Assembly (NCBI GenBank): GCA_964058845.1 | Contig: CAXKVR010000060.1 | Location: forward strand, 1 to 64,000 | Length of the DNA: 64,000 nt | Direction: 5' to 3' | DNA from: Carex sylvatica | Taxonomy: Eukaryota; Streptophyta; Magnoliopsida; Poales; Cyperaceae | In this document: positions 1-9,857 of the stretch, piece by piece | Layout: the number at the start of each line of letters is the position of its first letter | How positions within the stretch are numbered: the first letter of the stretch is position 1 | Program-made: the position numbers and the translations under genes | Notes under the pieces: model-generated | What the model was told of the DNA's origin: nothing | The model's database searches: none | Seen by the model: the letters and a program-made list of their open reading frames with translations, nothing else

Positions 1-480
1 AAAGAAAGTTTAATTAGCTTGCACTTGCAGCAGCTAATCCAACTTCTCTCTCTCACAATTCATCGTGACTTTTCACTTCTTTTTCTTTCCTGTTCACACC
101 TCGCCCTCAGACTCAGAGCTATCCTCTCTACATCTCAAAGTTCGATTTCTCTCGAATTTGGCCGATAAATAACCAAAACATAGAAAAATAAATAAATAAA
201 TAAAGGACTAGAAAAGGCGCAAGTATGCAACATCTGGTGCGTTTGTAGGGCAGCTATACTAGCTTTCTCTTTTGTTTCTTATTTTTCATTTTTAATTTAA
301 TTTAAAAACTGTGCTACAATTAATACTGCATCGCAAAACATTCCATCAGCCAACTTCGCCTCTTGATTTTTGAAATATGATATATACAATCACATATTAT
401 TTAGAGCTAATTTTCATATTATTTTACCTTTTCTTAGTATACTATTATAGTGAAAACGAATTATTGTTATTTTATGGTTA
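1..480 (+). repeat. NLR-type 5' flank, copy P1
   Basis: This stretch is closely repeated at 2340-2820 (shared pieces include the run around CTAATCCAAC, the CCTGTTCACACCTCGCC block and the AAATATGATATATACAATCA block). More distant copies precede NLR2 (about 19250-19740) and NLR3 (about 28980-29150), and another lies at about 58190-58280. In the sister units it lies 3-4 kb upstream of the NLR ATG, so it is probably promoter plus a non-coding first exon. It contains no convincing coding frame. The 5' end is cut by the window. Confidence 0.6.
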
Positions 481-1044
481 CGTACGTAGCAGTTCCTCTT
501 CTTCCATAAGTCAGATATAATCAGATAGTCAACCCAACGTATTGGTGTACAGTATGTAGGGACCGGATAAAGAAGGATGCATATGTTGTTTGAAGGTTTG
601 GTGGAAGCAAAAAAAAAACGATGGCAGGAGCGGGTGCTCGAGAATTTCTGAACATAAGGAGGAAGATGTGTTGTATATTCCAAGATATATGGTGACGTCG
701 AATAGGATGCAGGAAGACTATGTTTCGAAAACAAGACAACGCGCAGAAAAGACCAATAATGTAACTCGATTAAAAAAAAAAAATCATGGGTTGTTATCCC
801 CAAAGTAAGAATGAAATGAAAAAAAATTGCCAGTTATATCTAAAGAATTGATTAGAGAAAAAAAAGAGAAAATGTTGTAAAAGTATCATAGAAGTTGATT
901 ATGCCAAAGAAAGAAGAAAAAGAAAAAAAATCATTGAGTAATTGTCAGTACACTCCCACAGATCAGTTTACAATTTGACAAACAGATCCATTGGTTTATA
1001 AACGTCCCATAGATATTACCATTACAATTAATTAAGGTTCCACA
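481..1044. other. Non-coding AT-rich spacer
   Basis: Short ORFs occur on both strands here, but none has recognisable domains, and they are interrupted by A-runs. I see no gene. The segment separates flank copy P1 from the degenerate hAT-like element that follows. Confidence 0.5.
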
Positions 1045-1739
1045 TAGGGCTGCTAATGATCAAGGTTCTGCTCAAATTCGGCTCGGCTCAATGAGAGAAG
1101 CAAAATGACTTGGCTCTAGCTCGGTTCGGTTTTGAAAGAAAAAGCTCGACTTGGCTCGACTCATGTAAACACTTGGCATGACTTGACTCGGCTCGGCCAG
1201 GATCGCGAGCAAGCTCATACTATATTTGGGGTGACAATAAATATATTCAAGTTCGTTGAAGACTCAAATTGAACACTTCTTGCAAGTAGAACGTATAATT
1301 AAATAAACACATAATAGTTTTTGAAATAACGTCTTTCATTTTTAAACTCAAAATTTTGTCACCCCTAAAATGTAATGTACTTAATATTTTCTCCTAGAAT
1401 GAATTCTTCAACGTACAATATACACTCTTTAAAATAAAATAAGCACTTATTTTAGTTCAAAATAAAGATATGATAACTATTACGTATTAAATCAAAATAT
1501 ATTTTGATAACTGTCAATTTATTATTTGAATTATTAATAATTGTATTCATATCTTCGGAGACTCATAATGAACACTTTTTGAAAGTAGAATGTATACTTA
1601 TTATAACTGAAATAAACACAATAGTTTTTGAAATAGTCTCTGAGGCCCGGCTCAGGAGTCGGCTCAGCTCAACTCAGATTCAGTTCAGATTAAGCCATAA
1701 AACCGACTCAGAGGGCCTCCAAACCATTTAGCAGCCCCT
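1045..1739. mobile_element. Degenerate non-autonomous hAT-like element
   Basis: The left edge reads TAGGGCTGCTAA and the right edge is its approximate reverse complement, TTTAGCAGCCCCT. Inside the edges are GGCTCGGCTC-type repeats and a diverged internal direct duplication (about 1240-1330 against 1545-1645). I could not find a matching 8-bp target duplication. A related inverted stretch (AAATGGTTTGGAGACC) recurs at about 1898-1915, suggesting that a second damaged copy or a rearranged end runs to about 1985. There is no transposase. hAT assignment rests only on terminal shape. Confidence 0.4.
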
Positions 1740-2319
1740 TCTTTTTTCTTTTTTGGACATACAAATAAGCAATTCACCTATTTGGAATATTGGGTCTACT
1801 TTGGGTCTACTTTGGGATTCGTGTTAGATAAAACTAACGACTCAGTTCTCATTGTGCAAACTAATCGGATATAACTGTATCAAAAAAAAGGGGTCACTAA
1901 ATGGTTTGGAGACCTCTAGACAGAAGTCGCAGGCCTAATTGGCGGCTCTCAATCTTTGGAGCCGTCAAACAATTTAGTTGTGTGAGTGAATTTCGAATTT
2001 CCACTAAATTGGAGTGTTTTGGTTATTATTATTATTATTTTTAATCATGGTACAAACAAAAATTTAGGCCTACCCATTTACTATTTTTCCTTTTTTCTTT
2101 TTTTTTATTCGAGAACAATAACCTACTTTCTCCATTTTTTGTTCCCGGAAGACCGAAGTCAAAGATGCTTTCATTGGTTAGTGTGTAATTAAAAATGCCA
2201 CTTGCAGAAAAAAGAATTAAAAAAATCCATATATGCCGACCAACCAATTGTACTCAACATCTGTTCTATGCATCAATTATTGTAATAGAGAGTGGGGACT
2301 CTTCTTACTTTACAGTTCA

Positions 2320-3000
2320 TACTTTGACACCCACAGACCTTAAAAATAGTTTAATTAGTGCTAATCCAACTTCCATCTCTCACAATTCAGCGTGACTTTT
2401 AACTTATTTTTCTTTCTTGTTCACACCTCGCCCCCTCAGACTCAAGAGCTTTCCTCTTTACATCCCAAACGTCCATCTCTCGATATTTGGCCGATAAATA
2501 ACCAAAACATAGAAAAAAGGAAAATGACTAGAAAAGGCTCAAGTATGCAACATCTGGTGCGTTTGTAGGGCTGCTATGGTAGCTCGTACTTAAATTGTTT
2601 CTAGATCGAGAGGTATGTCCGTAGTTCCATTTAATTTTTCTTACTTTTCATTTTTTATTTATTTAAAAAATTGTGCCACAATATTGCATCGCAAAACTTT
2701 CCAGCCGCTAATTAACTTGGCATCTTGATTTTCGAAATATGATATATACAATCACATATTCTATTATCTTTTCTTATTATACTATTATAGTGAAAACAAA
2801 TTGTTATTGAATGGTTAATTATTAATATATATAACATGATCTACCTATATATCCCAATCTTAATTAAAAGATTGTAAAATATTTTAAATTTGAGAAAATA
2901 TAATTTTCATACAAAACTTAAATACAATAGTTTTAGCAAGCTTACTTATCTAATTATTATCAAATATCATATTGCAAGTGGGATTTTACTGTCCAAACTG
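2320..3000 (+). repeat. NLR-type 5' flank, copy P2 (upstream of NLR1)
   Basis: This is the second copy of P1 and the one nearest NLR1. It has the same blocks in the same order, then a block around TAGCAAGCTTACTTATCTAA that matches the region upstream of NLR3 (about 29240-29290). The conserved GGTGCGTTTGTAGGGCTGCTATG (two overlapping pieces with P1) may be the end of a non-coding first exon. The first NLR1 exon probably starts here, and the 5'-UTR intron would then end at 4542. Confidence 0.55.
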
Positions 3001-3936
3001 AATGGGAGGAGGAAAAACCCAAACCCCGTACAAACCAAATTCAATTTGTTAGTTTTTAAGAAAAAAAATGTTTATTTCTCTACCTAAATGTTAGTATACA
3101 GAAGCATACACCTAAAAAAATATTATGTACTTGTCAAAAGTAGAGCGATAAACCATTTGTTTTGGATACGGACCAATATTTTTCTTAAAGAGGCTATGTA
3201 TTTTTAATTTTTTTAATGAAGGGTAAAATTGGTAATTATAAATTTAATATGAGTTTTAAACTTTTAATTGGAAAGACAATAAAATTGGTAAATATGTAAT
3301 TTTTTAAAATTTAGAAAGGTAAATATGATATTATGAACTTTAGAGAGGAAATACGTAATTTCAAAGTTTTTAAAGGATATACATGAAATTTGACCCTTGT
3401 AAAAAATATAGAATAAGTCTGCCGCTTATTATTTTTATGATGTGTCAAGGAATAATAGTATATTTTTATTTTAGGAAAAAATATATTTCTAAGTCATTAA
3501 TTCCGTGATAAAATAGAATATTAGTGCCAACTACAGAACTTTTTTACTTTTTAATTTATTTTAAACCGATATATATTATCGCTATAGTTATAAAGGTATA
3601 TTTTCCGAGACAATTTTTTGGGAACTATATATGGTTGCCTTATCATCGTGGTAATTTCAATACCCTCGCTATTCCAATATCTTACGGACTTAAAACATAT
3701 GCTTATAATCGTAGACACTGACCGGACACTGACTGCAACTCAAAACCTATTAATTTCTCCTCGACTAGATGCTTAAATGACCAACTGATCAAGCTCTCTA
3801 GATCCTTTATCGAGCCACAAAATTCCTTATGGGTCATGGCACCCTTTATTTGAGTCTTTCAACCCTATGTCAATCCAACTCATCTAACATCAATCCAAAT
3901 CACTTGAAATTTTCTAAAGATTCCAGTAAACACCCA
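3001..3936. other. Probable 5'-UTR intron / upstream DNA of NLR1
   Basis: AT-rich sequence with no coding frame of substance. If the leader is spliced at 4542, this stretch is intronic. No other structure is visible. Confidence 0.35.
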
Positions 3937-4354
3937 TAGGGATGTTCAAACCGTTCGATTTGTTTGCTTTTCAACCGAACTAAAAAATTTCAATTTAAAT
4001 GGATCAGTTTTGCGGTTTAGACTTTTCAAAACCGACTAAACCGAATCGACCAAATTATAATGGTTCAAGTATGATTTATATTTTATTTGGTTCAATCATC
4101 ATTTTCTTTCTTTCATTTTGGTTTGAATATTTTAGAACATTTAATATTTTGTATAGAATTGAAGAGCTTGTGTAGTAAAATATATACCGTTTTTTAATAA
4201 TGGTGTCAATAGGTTTACTTCAGTTTGAACCAAACAAATAGAAATTTACTTCAGTTTGCTCAGTTTGATTCTATTTTTGAAAACCGAGAAAAAATTTGAT
4301 TTAATTTACTATTTTACTCCGGTTTCAACCGAACTGATGGTTTAAACACCCCTA
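3937..4354. mobile_element. hAT-like MITE upstream of NLR1
   Basis: The left end reads TAGGGATGTTCAAACC and the right end, reverse-complemented, reads TAGGGGTGTTTAAACC. The 8 bases on either side (AACACCCA on the left, ATCACCAA on the right) agree at 6 of 8 positions, consistent with an old hAT target duplication. The interior is made of repeated AACCGAA/TTCGGTT-type motifs and has no ORF. It sits in the presumed 5'-UTR intron of NLR1, about 240 bp before the ATG. Confidence 0.55.
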
Positions 4355-4534
4355 ATCACCAATTGGTTCCATGCATAAAATTCCAACAATATATATCTTA
4401 ACATATATTTAGAATAATTGTTGTTAGTTTTTAATGAATAGAAAACCAATTTTCAATAATAGAGAAAATTGAAAATTGTTTATAAAATGATATGGTAGGT
4501 TTTATAAGATTGCCTAATTGTTATATGTATTTGC

Positions 4535-4594
4535 TTTGAACAGCTCACGAATGAATGAATAAATAATAGTACAGTTGAACCCGGTTAACTGAGC
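4535..4594 (+). promoter_or_regulatory. NLR1 leader: intron acceptor and twin mini-uORFs
   Basis: A pyrimidine-rich stretch ends at TTTGAACAG, with the AG at 4542-4543, followed by CTCACGAATGAATGAATAAATAA. Two overlapping upstream ORFs begin here. One, at 4551-4562, encodes Met-Asn-Glu then stop; the other, at 4555-4566, encodes Met-Asn-Lys then stop. The main ATG follows at 4595. The same arrangement precedes NLR2. Splicing is inferred from the consensus and from the sudden conservation at the acceptor. Confidence 0.55.
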
Positions 4595-7360
4595 ATGGCT
4601 GAGGCGGCCATTCTTGCAGCCCTCCAGGTCCTTGGAAAAACCTTAACTAATGAAGTAGCCAAGCTAGCAATCTCAAAATTTTCAAAGCTTTGCTCAACTT
4701 ACAAAAACCTTGAAGCAAACATAAACAATATTAATAGTGAACTTCGGGTGATGCAAGGATTTCTTGATGGGATAGAAATGGATGATCAAAGCAATAAACC
4801 TCAGGTAGCTTGGATAAAAGAGGTACAAGAGTTAGCAAATCACATTGAAGATATCGTATCTGAATTTGCATACCTAATTAATAATCAAAAGTTTGATGGA
4901 ATATCCATTTATGTTACCAAACTTTTTAAAGATCCAAAGTTATTGGTAGACCTTAAACGAGTTGCCTCTCAATTGCTCGTAGCAGAAACAAGGCTTGTGA
5001 ATCTTGCAAGGATGAAAGAGAGATGGGTGCCGACAACAACTGTCAGTAGTGGGGAAAACTCAAACTACTCAAATGAATACTCATATAAAATGGCCATCGC
5101 TGCCCATTTCATTGATGAAGATCAAATCGTGGGAATAAAAAATAATAGCGGGAAGTTGACGAGCTGGCTAAATTCTAAAAATCTAGAACTCTCTGTGATA
5201 TCTGTTTGGGGAATGGGTGGTGTAGGCAAAACAACCCTTGTTACTAATGTTTTCAAGAGAGAAAAAAATAACTTTGATTGTCATGCATGGATTAATATCT
5301 CTCAATCTTATACCGTGGATAATCTTCTCCAAAATATAATCTCCGAGGTTTGTAAAGAAGGGCAAATTAATTCAATCAACACAGACAATAAGGATCTCAG
5401 AGAATTAAAAGAAATCGTGGTCAAACTCTTGAAAGAAAAAAAATATCTAATTGTGTTAGATGATATGTGGGATCTAAAAGCATTTCAAGATATAAGGGAC
5501 ACGCTTGTTAATGACCATCGAGGATGCCGAATTATGATTACGAGTAGAATTGCAAATGTAGCATCTCTTGCTCCAGAAAGCAATAGGTTAGAGCTAAAAC
5601 CTTTACCAGAATTATATTCATGGGACCTGTTTTGTAAAAAGGCGTTTCCTATTGAAAGAAACCATGAATGTCCTCCTCCCTTGAAGGAGTGGGCAAAAGA
5701 GATTGTTTCGAAGTGTGACGGGTTGCCATTAGCACTTGTTTCGTTGGGTGGTGTATTATCTTGCTCTGAGAAAACGGAATCTGAATGGAGACGTGTACAT
5801 GATCAACTAACCTGGGAATTAGACAACAACCCAAATTTGGATCCACTGAAAAATATTCTCAATCTAAGCTTCAAGTACCTTCCAAAATACCTCAAGAATT
5901 GCTTTCTACATTGTAGTTTGTTTGCAGAGGATTTTCGCCTTCCGAGAAAAAAACTACTAAGGCTTTGGATAGCCGAGGGCTTTATACAACAAAAAGGGAG
6001 AAGCACATTAGAAGAGGTGGCAGAGGGTTATCTCATGGAGCTCATACATCGCAGCATGTTACAAGTGGTACGAAAAAATGGATTTGGTCGAGTAAAGAGG
6101 TGCCAAATGCATGATACATTGAGAGAGTTGGCCATCTCTTTATGCAAAAGAGAAAATTTTGGATTGATGCTAGAGAATAACAAGTCAGAAAATGACGATA
6201 GTTCTACTCGTCGGCTGTCAATAATCAATCTGAGGGAGACGGTCAACCATGATGTTTGTCTACCAAAACTCAGAACCTTTATGTCAGTTGACGATGATGT
6301 GCCCTCATCTCCTTTGCTATCCATGGTTTTTGATAAGTCAAGATATCTTACTGTTTTGGATTTAGAAGGCTTGCCAATTGAAACGGTTCCAAATGCTATT
6401 GGGGATTTGTTCAATCTCCGCTACTTGGGCCTGAGAAACACAAAGGTTAAATCTTTACCAAAATCTATCAAGAAACTTTACAACTTGCAGACCCTGGATC
6501 TCTATTGTTCTCAAATACAAAATCTACCAGATGGCATAGCAGAGCTGAAAAAGTTACGGCATCTATTTGCTGAGGTTGACTTAGATACATATAAGTCATT
6601 TCGGACTCGTACTGGAATCTCTGTACCTAAGGGCATATTTTACCTGAAAGATCTGCAGACTATACAGGCATTAGAATCAAATGCTATGGTAGTAAGAGAA
6701 CTGGGTAATTTAACTCAACTGAGAAGCTTCCGGATATGGAATGTGAAAGAAAACCACTCAATAGAGTTATGCAAATCATTATCAAAGATGAGTTTCCTTT
6801 CCCACTTATCTTTTAATGCAAGCGATGAGGAAGAGATTCTCCAATTGGAAGGCCTGAACCTGCCACAGCTTCAGAAGTTAATTCTCCGTGGGAAACTGAA
6901 AGAAACCATGCATGAATCGCCTTTATTCAAAATATCTGGGGATAGTATCCAAACGCTAACGCTTGGATGGTCTCAATTACAAAATGATCCTCTGCCATCT
7001 CTTTCCCATTGCAGAAACCTCACGCACTTTACCCTCCTGAGAACATATGAAGGGCAACGACTAACTTTTAAGGCAGGGTGGTTTCCTAAATTGAAGAGAC
7101 TGGAATTGAGACAAATGCCTAATCTGATTCATGTGGAGATGGAGCAGGGCACCATGGCGAGTCTTGAAGAGATTTGGTTGAGTGAACTGAAACAGCTAGT
7201 GGAGGTCCCAAAGGGCATCGAGCACCTCATTTCCTTCAAGTTGATGAAGTGCGACCATATGCCCGTTGATTTTGGGGGTTTAGCTGAAGGAACTCACGAA
7301 CCAATTCATTTCACCTGTCGTACGTGTTTACTAGCTGGCAGCCAATATCACATTCAATGA
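4595..7360 (+). CDS. CNL disease-resistance protein, RPM1-like (NLR1)
   Basis: A single uninterrupted 921-residue frame encodes a coiled-coil NB-ARC LRR immune receptor of the RPM1-like class. Residues 1-150 form an Rx-type coiled coil with an EDVID-like HIEDIVSEF stretch at 83-91. The NB-ARC domain has its P-loop GMGGVGKTT at 206-214, kinase-2 YLIVLDDMW at 284-292, RNBS-B around 311-319, GLPLA at 376-380, an RNBS-D region near 436-462 (with LFAED where PED is commoner), and MHD at 505-507. LRRs follow from about 560 to the end. Every switch motif is intact, so the product should be a functional cytosolic, nucleotide-dependent receptor whose recognised effector is unknown. The start was chosen because MAEAAILAAL is shared exactly with both sister genes. 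The coding region has no introns. Its leader and 3' UTR appear to be spliced. Confidence 0.95.
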   Translation: MAEAAILAALQVLGKTLTNEVAKLAISKFSKLCSTYKNLEANINNINSELRVMQGFLDGIEMDDQSNKPQVAWIKEVQELANHIEDIVSEFAYLINNQKFDGISIYVTKLFKDPKLLVDLKRVASQLLVAETRLVNLARMKERWVPTTTVSSGENSNYSNEYSYKMAIAAHFIDEDQIVGIKNNSGKLTSWLNSKNLELSVISVWGMGGVGKTTLVTNVFKREKNNFDCHAWINISQSYTVDNLLQNIISEVCKEGQINSINTDNKDLRELKEIVVKLLKEKKYLIVLDDMWDLKAFQDIRDTLVNDHRGCRIMITSRIANVASLAPESNRLELKPLPELYSWDLFCKKAFPIERNHECPPPLKEWAKEIVSKCDGLPLALVSLGGVLSCSEKTESEWRRVHDQLTWELDNNPNLDPLKNILNLSFKYLPKYLKNCFLHCSLFAEDFRLPRKKLLRLWIAEGFIQQKGRSTLEEVAEGYLMELIHRSMLQVVRKNGFGRVKRCQMHDTLRELAISLCKRENFGLMLENNKSENDDSSTRRLSIINLRETVNHDVCLPKLRTFMSVDDDVPSSPLLSMVFDKSRYLTVLDLEGLPIETVPNAIGDLFNLRYLGLRNTKVKSLPKSIKKLYNLQTLDLYCSQIQNLPDGIAELKKLRHLFAEVDLDTYKSFRTRTGISVPKGIFYLKDLQTIQALESNAMVVRELGNLTQLRSFRIWNVKENHSIELCKSLSKMSFLSHLSFNASDEEEILQLEGLNLPQLQKLILRGKLKETMHESPLFKISGDSIQTLTLGWSQLQNDPLPSLSHCRNLTHFTLLRTYEGQRLTFKAGWFPKLKRLELRQMPNLIHVEMEQGTMASLEEIWLSELKQLVEVPKGIEHLISFKLMKCDHMPVDFGGLAEGTHEPIHFTCRTCLLAGSQYHIQ

Positions 7361-7372
7361 TTTTAGTGCAAG

Positions 7373-8498
7373 GTATGCCTCCACTTATATTTTATTTTAT
7401 TTTTTTCATTTTGCATTCTGAAACTTGTGCGTATATAAGTTTTTTGTCCGTTACATGAAAAAAAATTGAGGATTTGTACCAATTATTAATGTGTCAAAAT
7501 AAATAAAAAGATTGTTGTGTCCTTATTTGTTTATTGAGGAGGATTCAAATGCATCTAAATTTTTGTGCATCCAAATGCACTCTATCTTTTATCTCCGTTT
7601 TCAAAGTCAAAACAGTTAATCCGAACAGTTAGATGCGATATATATATTAAGATGTGCTTGGAGACCAAATTTTACATTTTCTGAAATTTGTTTACTATTT
7701 TTTTAGATTTATCGAAAATCGCTGTTTTTTATGTTCTAGATTTGCTAAAAACATGGATTTTCAATAAATCTAAAAAAATAGTAAAAAAATTCTAAAAAAT
7801 GTAAAATTTGGTCTCCAAGCACATCTTAATATATAGATCGCATCTAACTATTCGGATTGACTATTCGGACTTTGAAAACGGAGAAAAATGATTTGAAAGA
7901 TATGGTGCATTTGGATGCATTTGAACCCTCCTCTTGTTTATTTCCTTAGAAAACTGGTCTAGACTTGTTTCTTTATGATTGTAATGACCCCACTTATTTA
8001 TTCATTATTTCCAACAAAAAAAAATTATTCCTGTATGCAAGATCTATTATATTGCCATTTTTTTAATGAATATTTTCTGTAATGAGAAAAATAACTATTT
8101 TTATTATTATTTTCTTTTTTTTCTTTTTTTTTTGCAAAATCTATGTTGTATGTTTCTGTAATAAGCAAGTTTTATTTTGCCACGAATAAATTTTAAATTA
8201 TCATCATCTATTATATAATTAATCACGAATAAGTTTTAAATTGTTTTGTTGCTTTGAATACACTTAAACTGATTGGACACAATTGCAATTCCACCATGCT
8301 TTTTCTGAAGTTTACCTTTTATATTTTTCCAACCATGAATTAATTAATGTTATTGACTTGAGAGATTATGAATCTTATAATTAGTTTATTGGTTGTATAT
8401 TAAATAATCGGTATAAAAAAATTACTCTTTTACTTATTTTTTTCAATTTTTCTTAAAACTCTAAAATTGAAAAATATGTGCTCCATTTCATATCGCAG
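7373..8498 (+). other. 3'-UTR intron of NLR1
   Basis: Twelve bases after the stop codon comes CAAG|GTATGCC, and ATCGCAG|GCC follows at 8498. The same donor and acceptor contexts occur behind NLR2 (25765-26139), NLR3 (36198-36976) and the NLR4 fragment (donor at about 40206). This conservation suggests a retained intron within the 3' UTR. It is lengthened by the MITE at 7536-7933. A stop codon this far upstream of an exon junction could attract nonsense-mediated decay. Confidence 0.5.
7536..7933. mobile_element. Mutator-type hairpin MITE with 9-bp TSD
   Basis: The element is a 398-bp near-palindrome. The left end reads GAGGAGGATTCAAATGCAT and the right end, reverse-complemented, GAGGAGGGTTCAAATGCAT. 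The flanking 9 bases are identical on both sides (TTGTTTATT at 7527-7535 and 7934-7942), which fits Mutator-like transposition. The paralogous position behind the NLR4 fragment (about 40340-40360) lacks the insertion, giving an empty site. There is no coding content. Confidence 0.88.
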
Positions 8499-9857
8499 GC
8501 CTTTCACACATTTGAATTGCATGCAGCATCAATCGACCTGGAGCTCTTTGTTTAAGAAGATTGTTATTATGTAATGAATAATCTTTTGGTTGTGTTTTTC
8601 TTTCTAGTTTGGATCAAAATAAAGTTGAGTCTCAGTTCCTTGTAGTGCTTATTTATGGCAAAAATATGTGATTTGCTAAACTGTAGGCCTCATACTACCT
8701 TAGCAACTTGCCATATAATTTGTAATTCTAAGTGCTATCCAGGAAATTCATGACTCAATGAACCTTGTTTAATTTGTGTTTGCTTTGTGTATTATTTTTA
8801 TATGTAATTGGATATGATGATTGTAAATTTAACTACCATGCATGGTCTGCATATGCTATTGGGATGCTCTACTACTTGGTGATAAACATTCGGAACTTTG
8901 ATTATAAATTCAGTTCAGTGACCTTATAAATAATCATTTCTTGTATATCGTTGTTGTTGTTATTATTGTGTTTTTGTTGTAATGGTGAGAAAATAATGTA
9001 TAAATATTGTAACTTTCTCACTGCGATGACGAATTCATTGGCTGGAAGCAGGGAAAATACTATTAAACTTCATAACAATATAATTCTTGCAAATATGCCC
9101 TCAGAGTATGAGAAATAGCAAACTCTGTTTGCCCCCTTACCAAGGTTTAAAATTTGCATGAAAGAGTATTACGCCTACTACAGAACTTTAATTAATTTTC
9201 TTGCCTAGTTCTATTTAACTTTTTCAGATTGGGATGAAGGGTTAAATGGCTGGTAACAAGCTGTTATTTTTATTTGCTTTGTGTATTATTATTTGAAATT
9301 GGATTTGATATTTGCAAGTTTAACAGCCCGGTCACACATACTATGTATGCATGTTATTGTACATCTTTAATGAGGTTGTATGCTAAACATTTTTAACTGT
9401 TGGTGATGATTTAGTACATTATCCTAAAGAAATAATTATTCATCATTTTTTTTTCTTTTCAGTAATGCTAAGATGTACGAATATTAATATATATAACATG
9501 GAAACTTTCTCAACTGTGATGAGGAATTGATAGCTAGAAGGGCAACTAAATTGTAGTGAACTACATAATATTGTGATTCATGCAAATAAGCCCCTAAACT
9601 TGAGGTCTACATTATTTTATAAAAAAAATCAGATTGTAATAGAAATAAAAACACATTATGTTCCTCCTTAATATATAGAATTTGAAATTTGCATGATTGA
9701 AGCCTGGTTTATCTTACCAAGGTTTGAGTATTGTTTGCCTAACATAAAAGTTAACAATACTTTCACTCTTTGGACATTCTTCTGTATGCATGGGAAATAG
9801 GATCTCCAAATTACATATAATAACTTAATTATTCCATTTTACAACTGTGCCATGAGA
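8499..9857 (+). repeat. 3' exon and duplicated 3' flank of NLR1
   Basis: The presumed last non-coding exon begins after ATCGCAG with GCCTTTCACACATTTGAATT, and it has close counterparts at 26140 and 36977. The following sequence (for example CCTCATACTACCTTAGCAAC and CCTTACCAAGGTTTAAAATT) recurs in the 3' flanks of NLR2 and NLR3. It therefore belongs to the duplicated unit, with no ORF of its own. The homology to unit 3 ends close to the CACTA insertion point at 9861. Confidence 0.6.
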
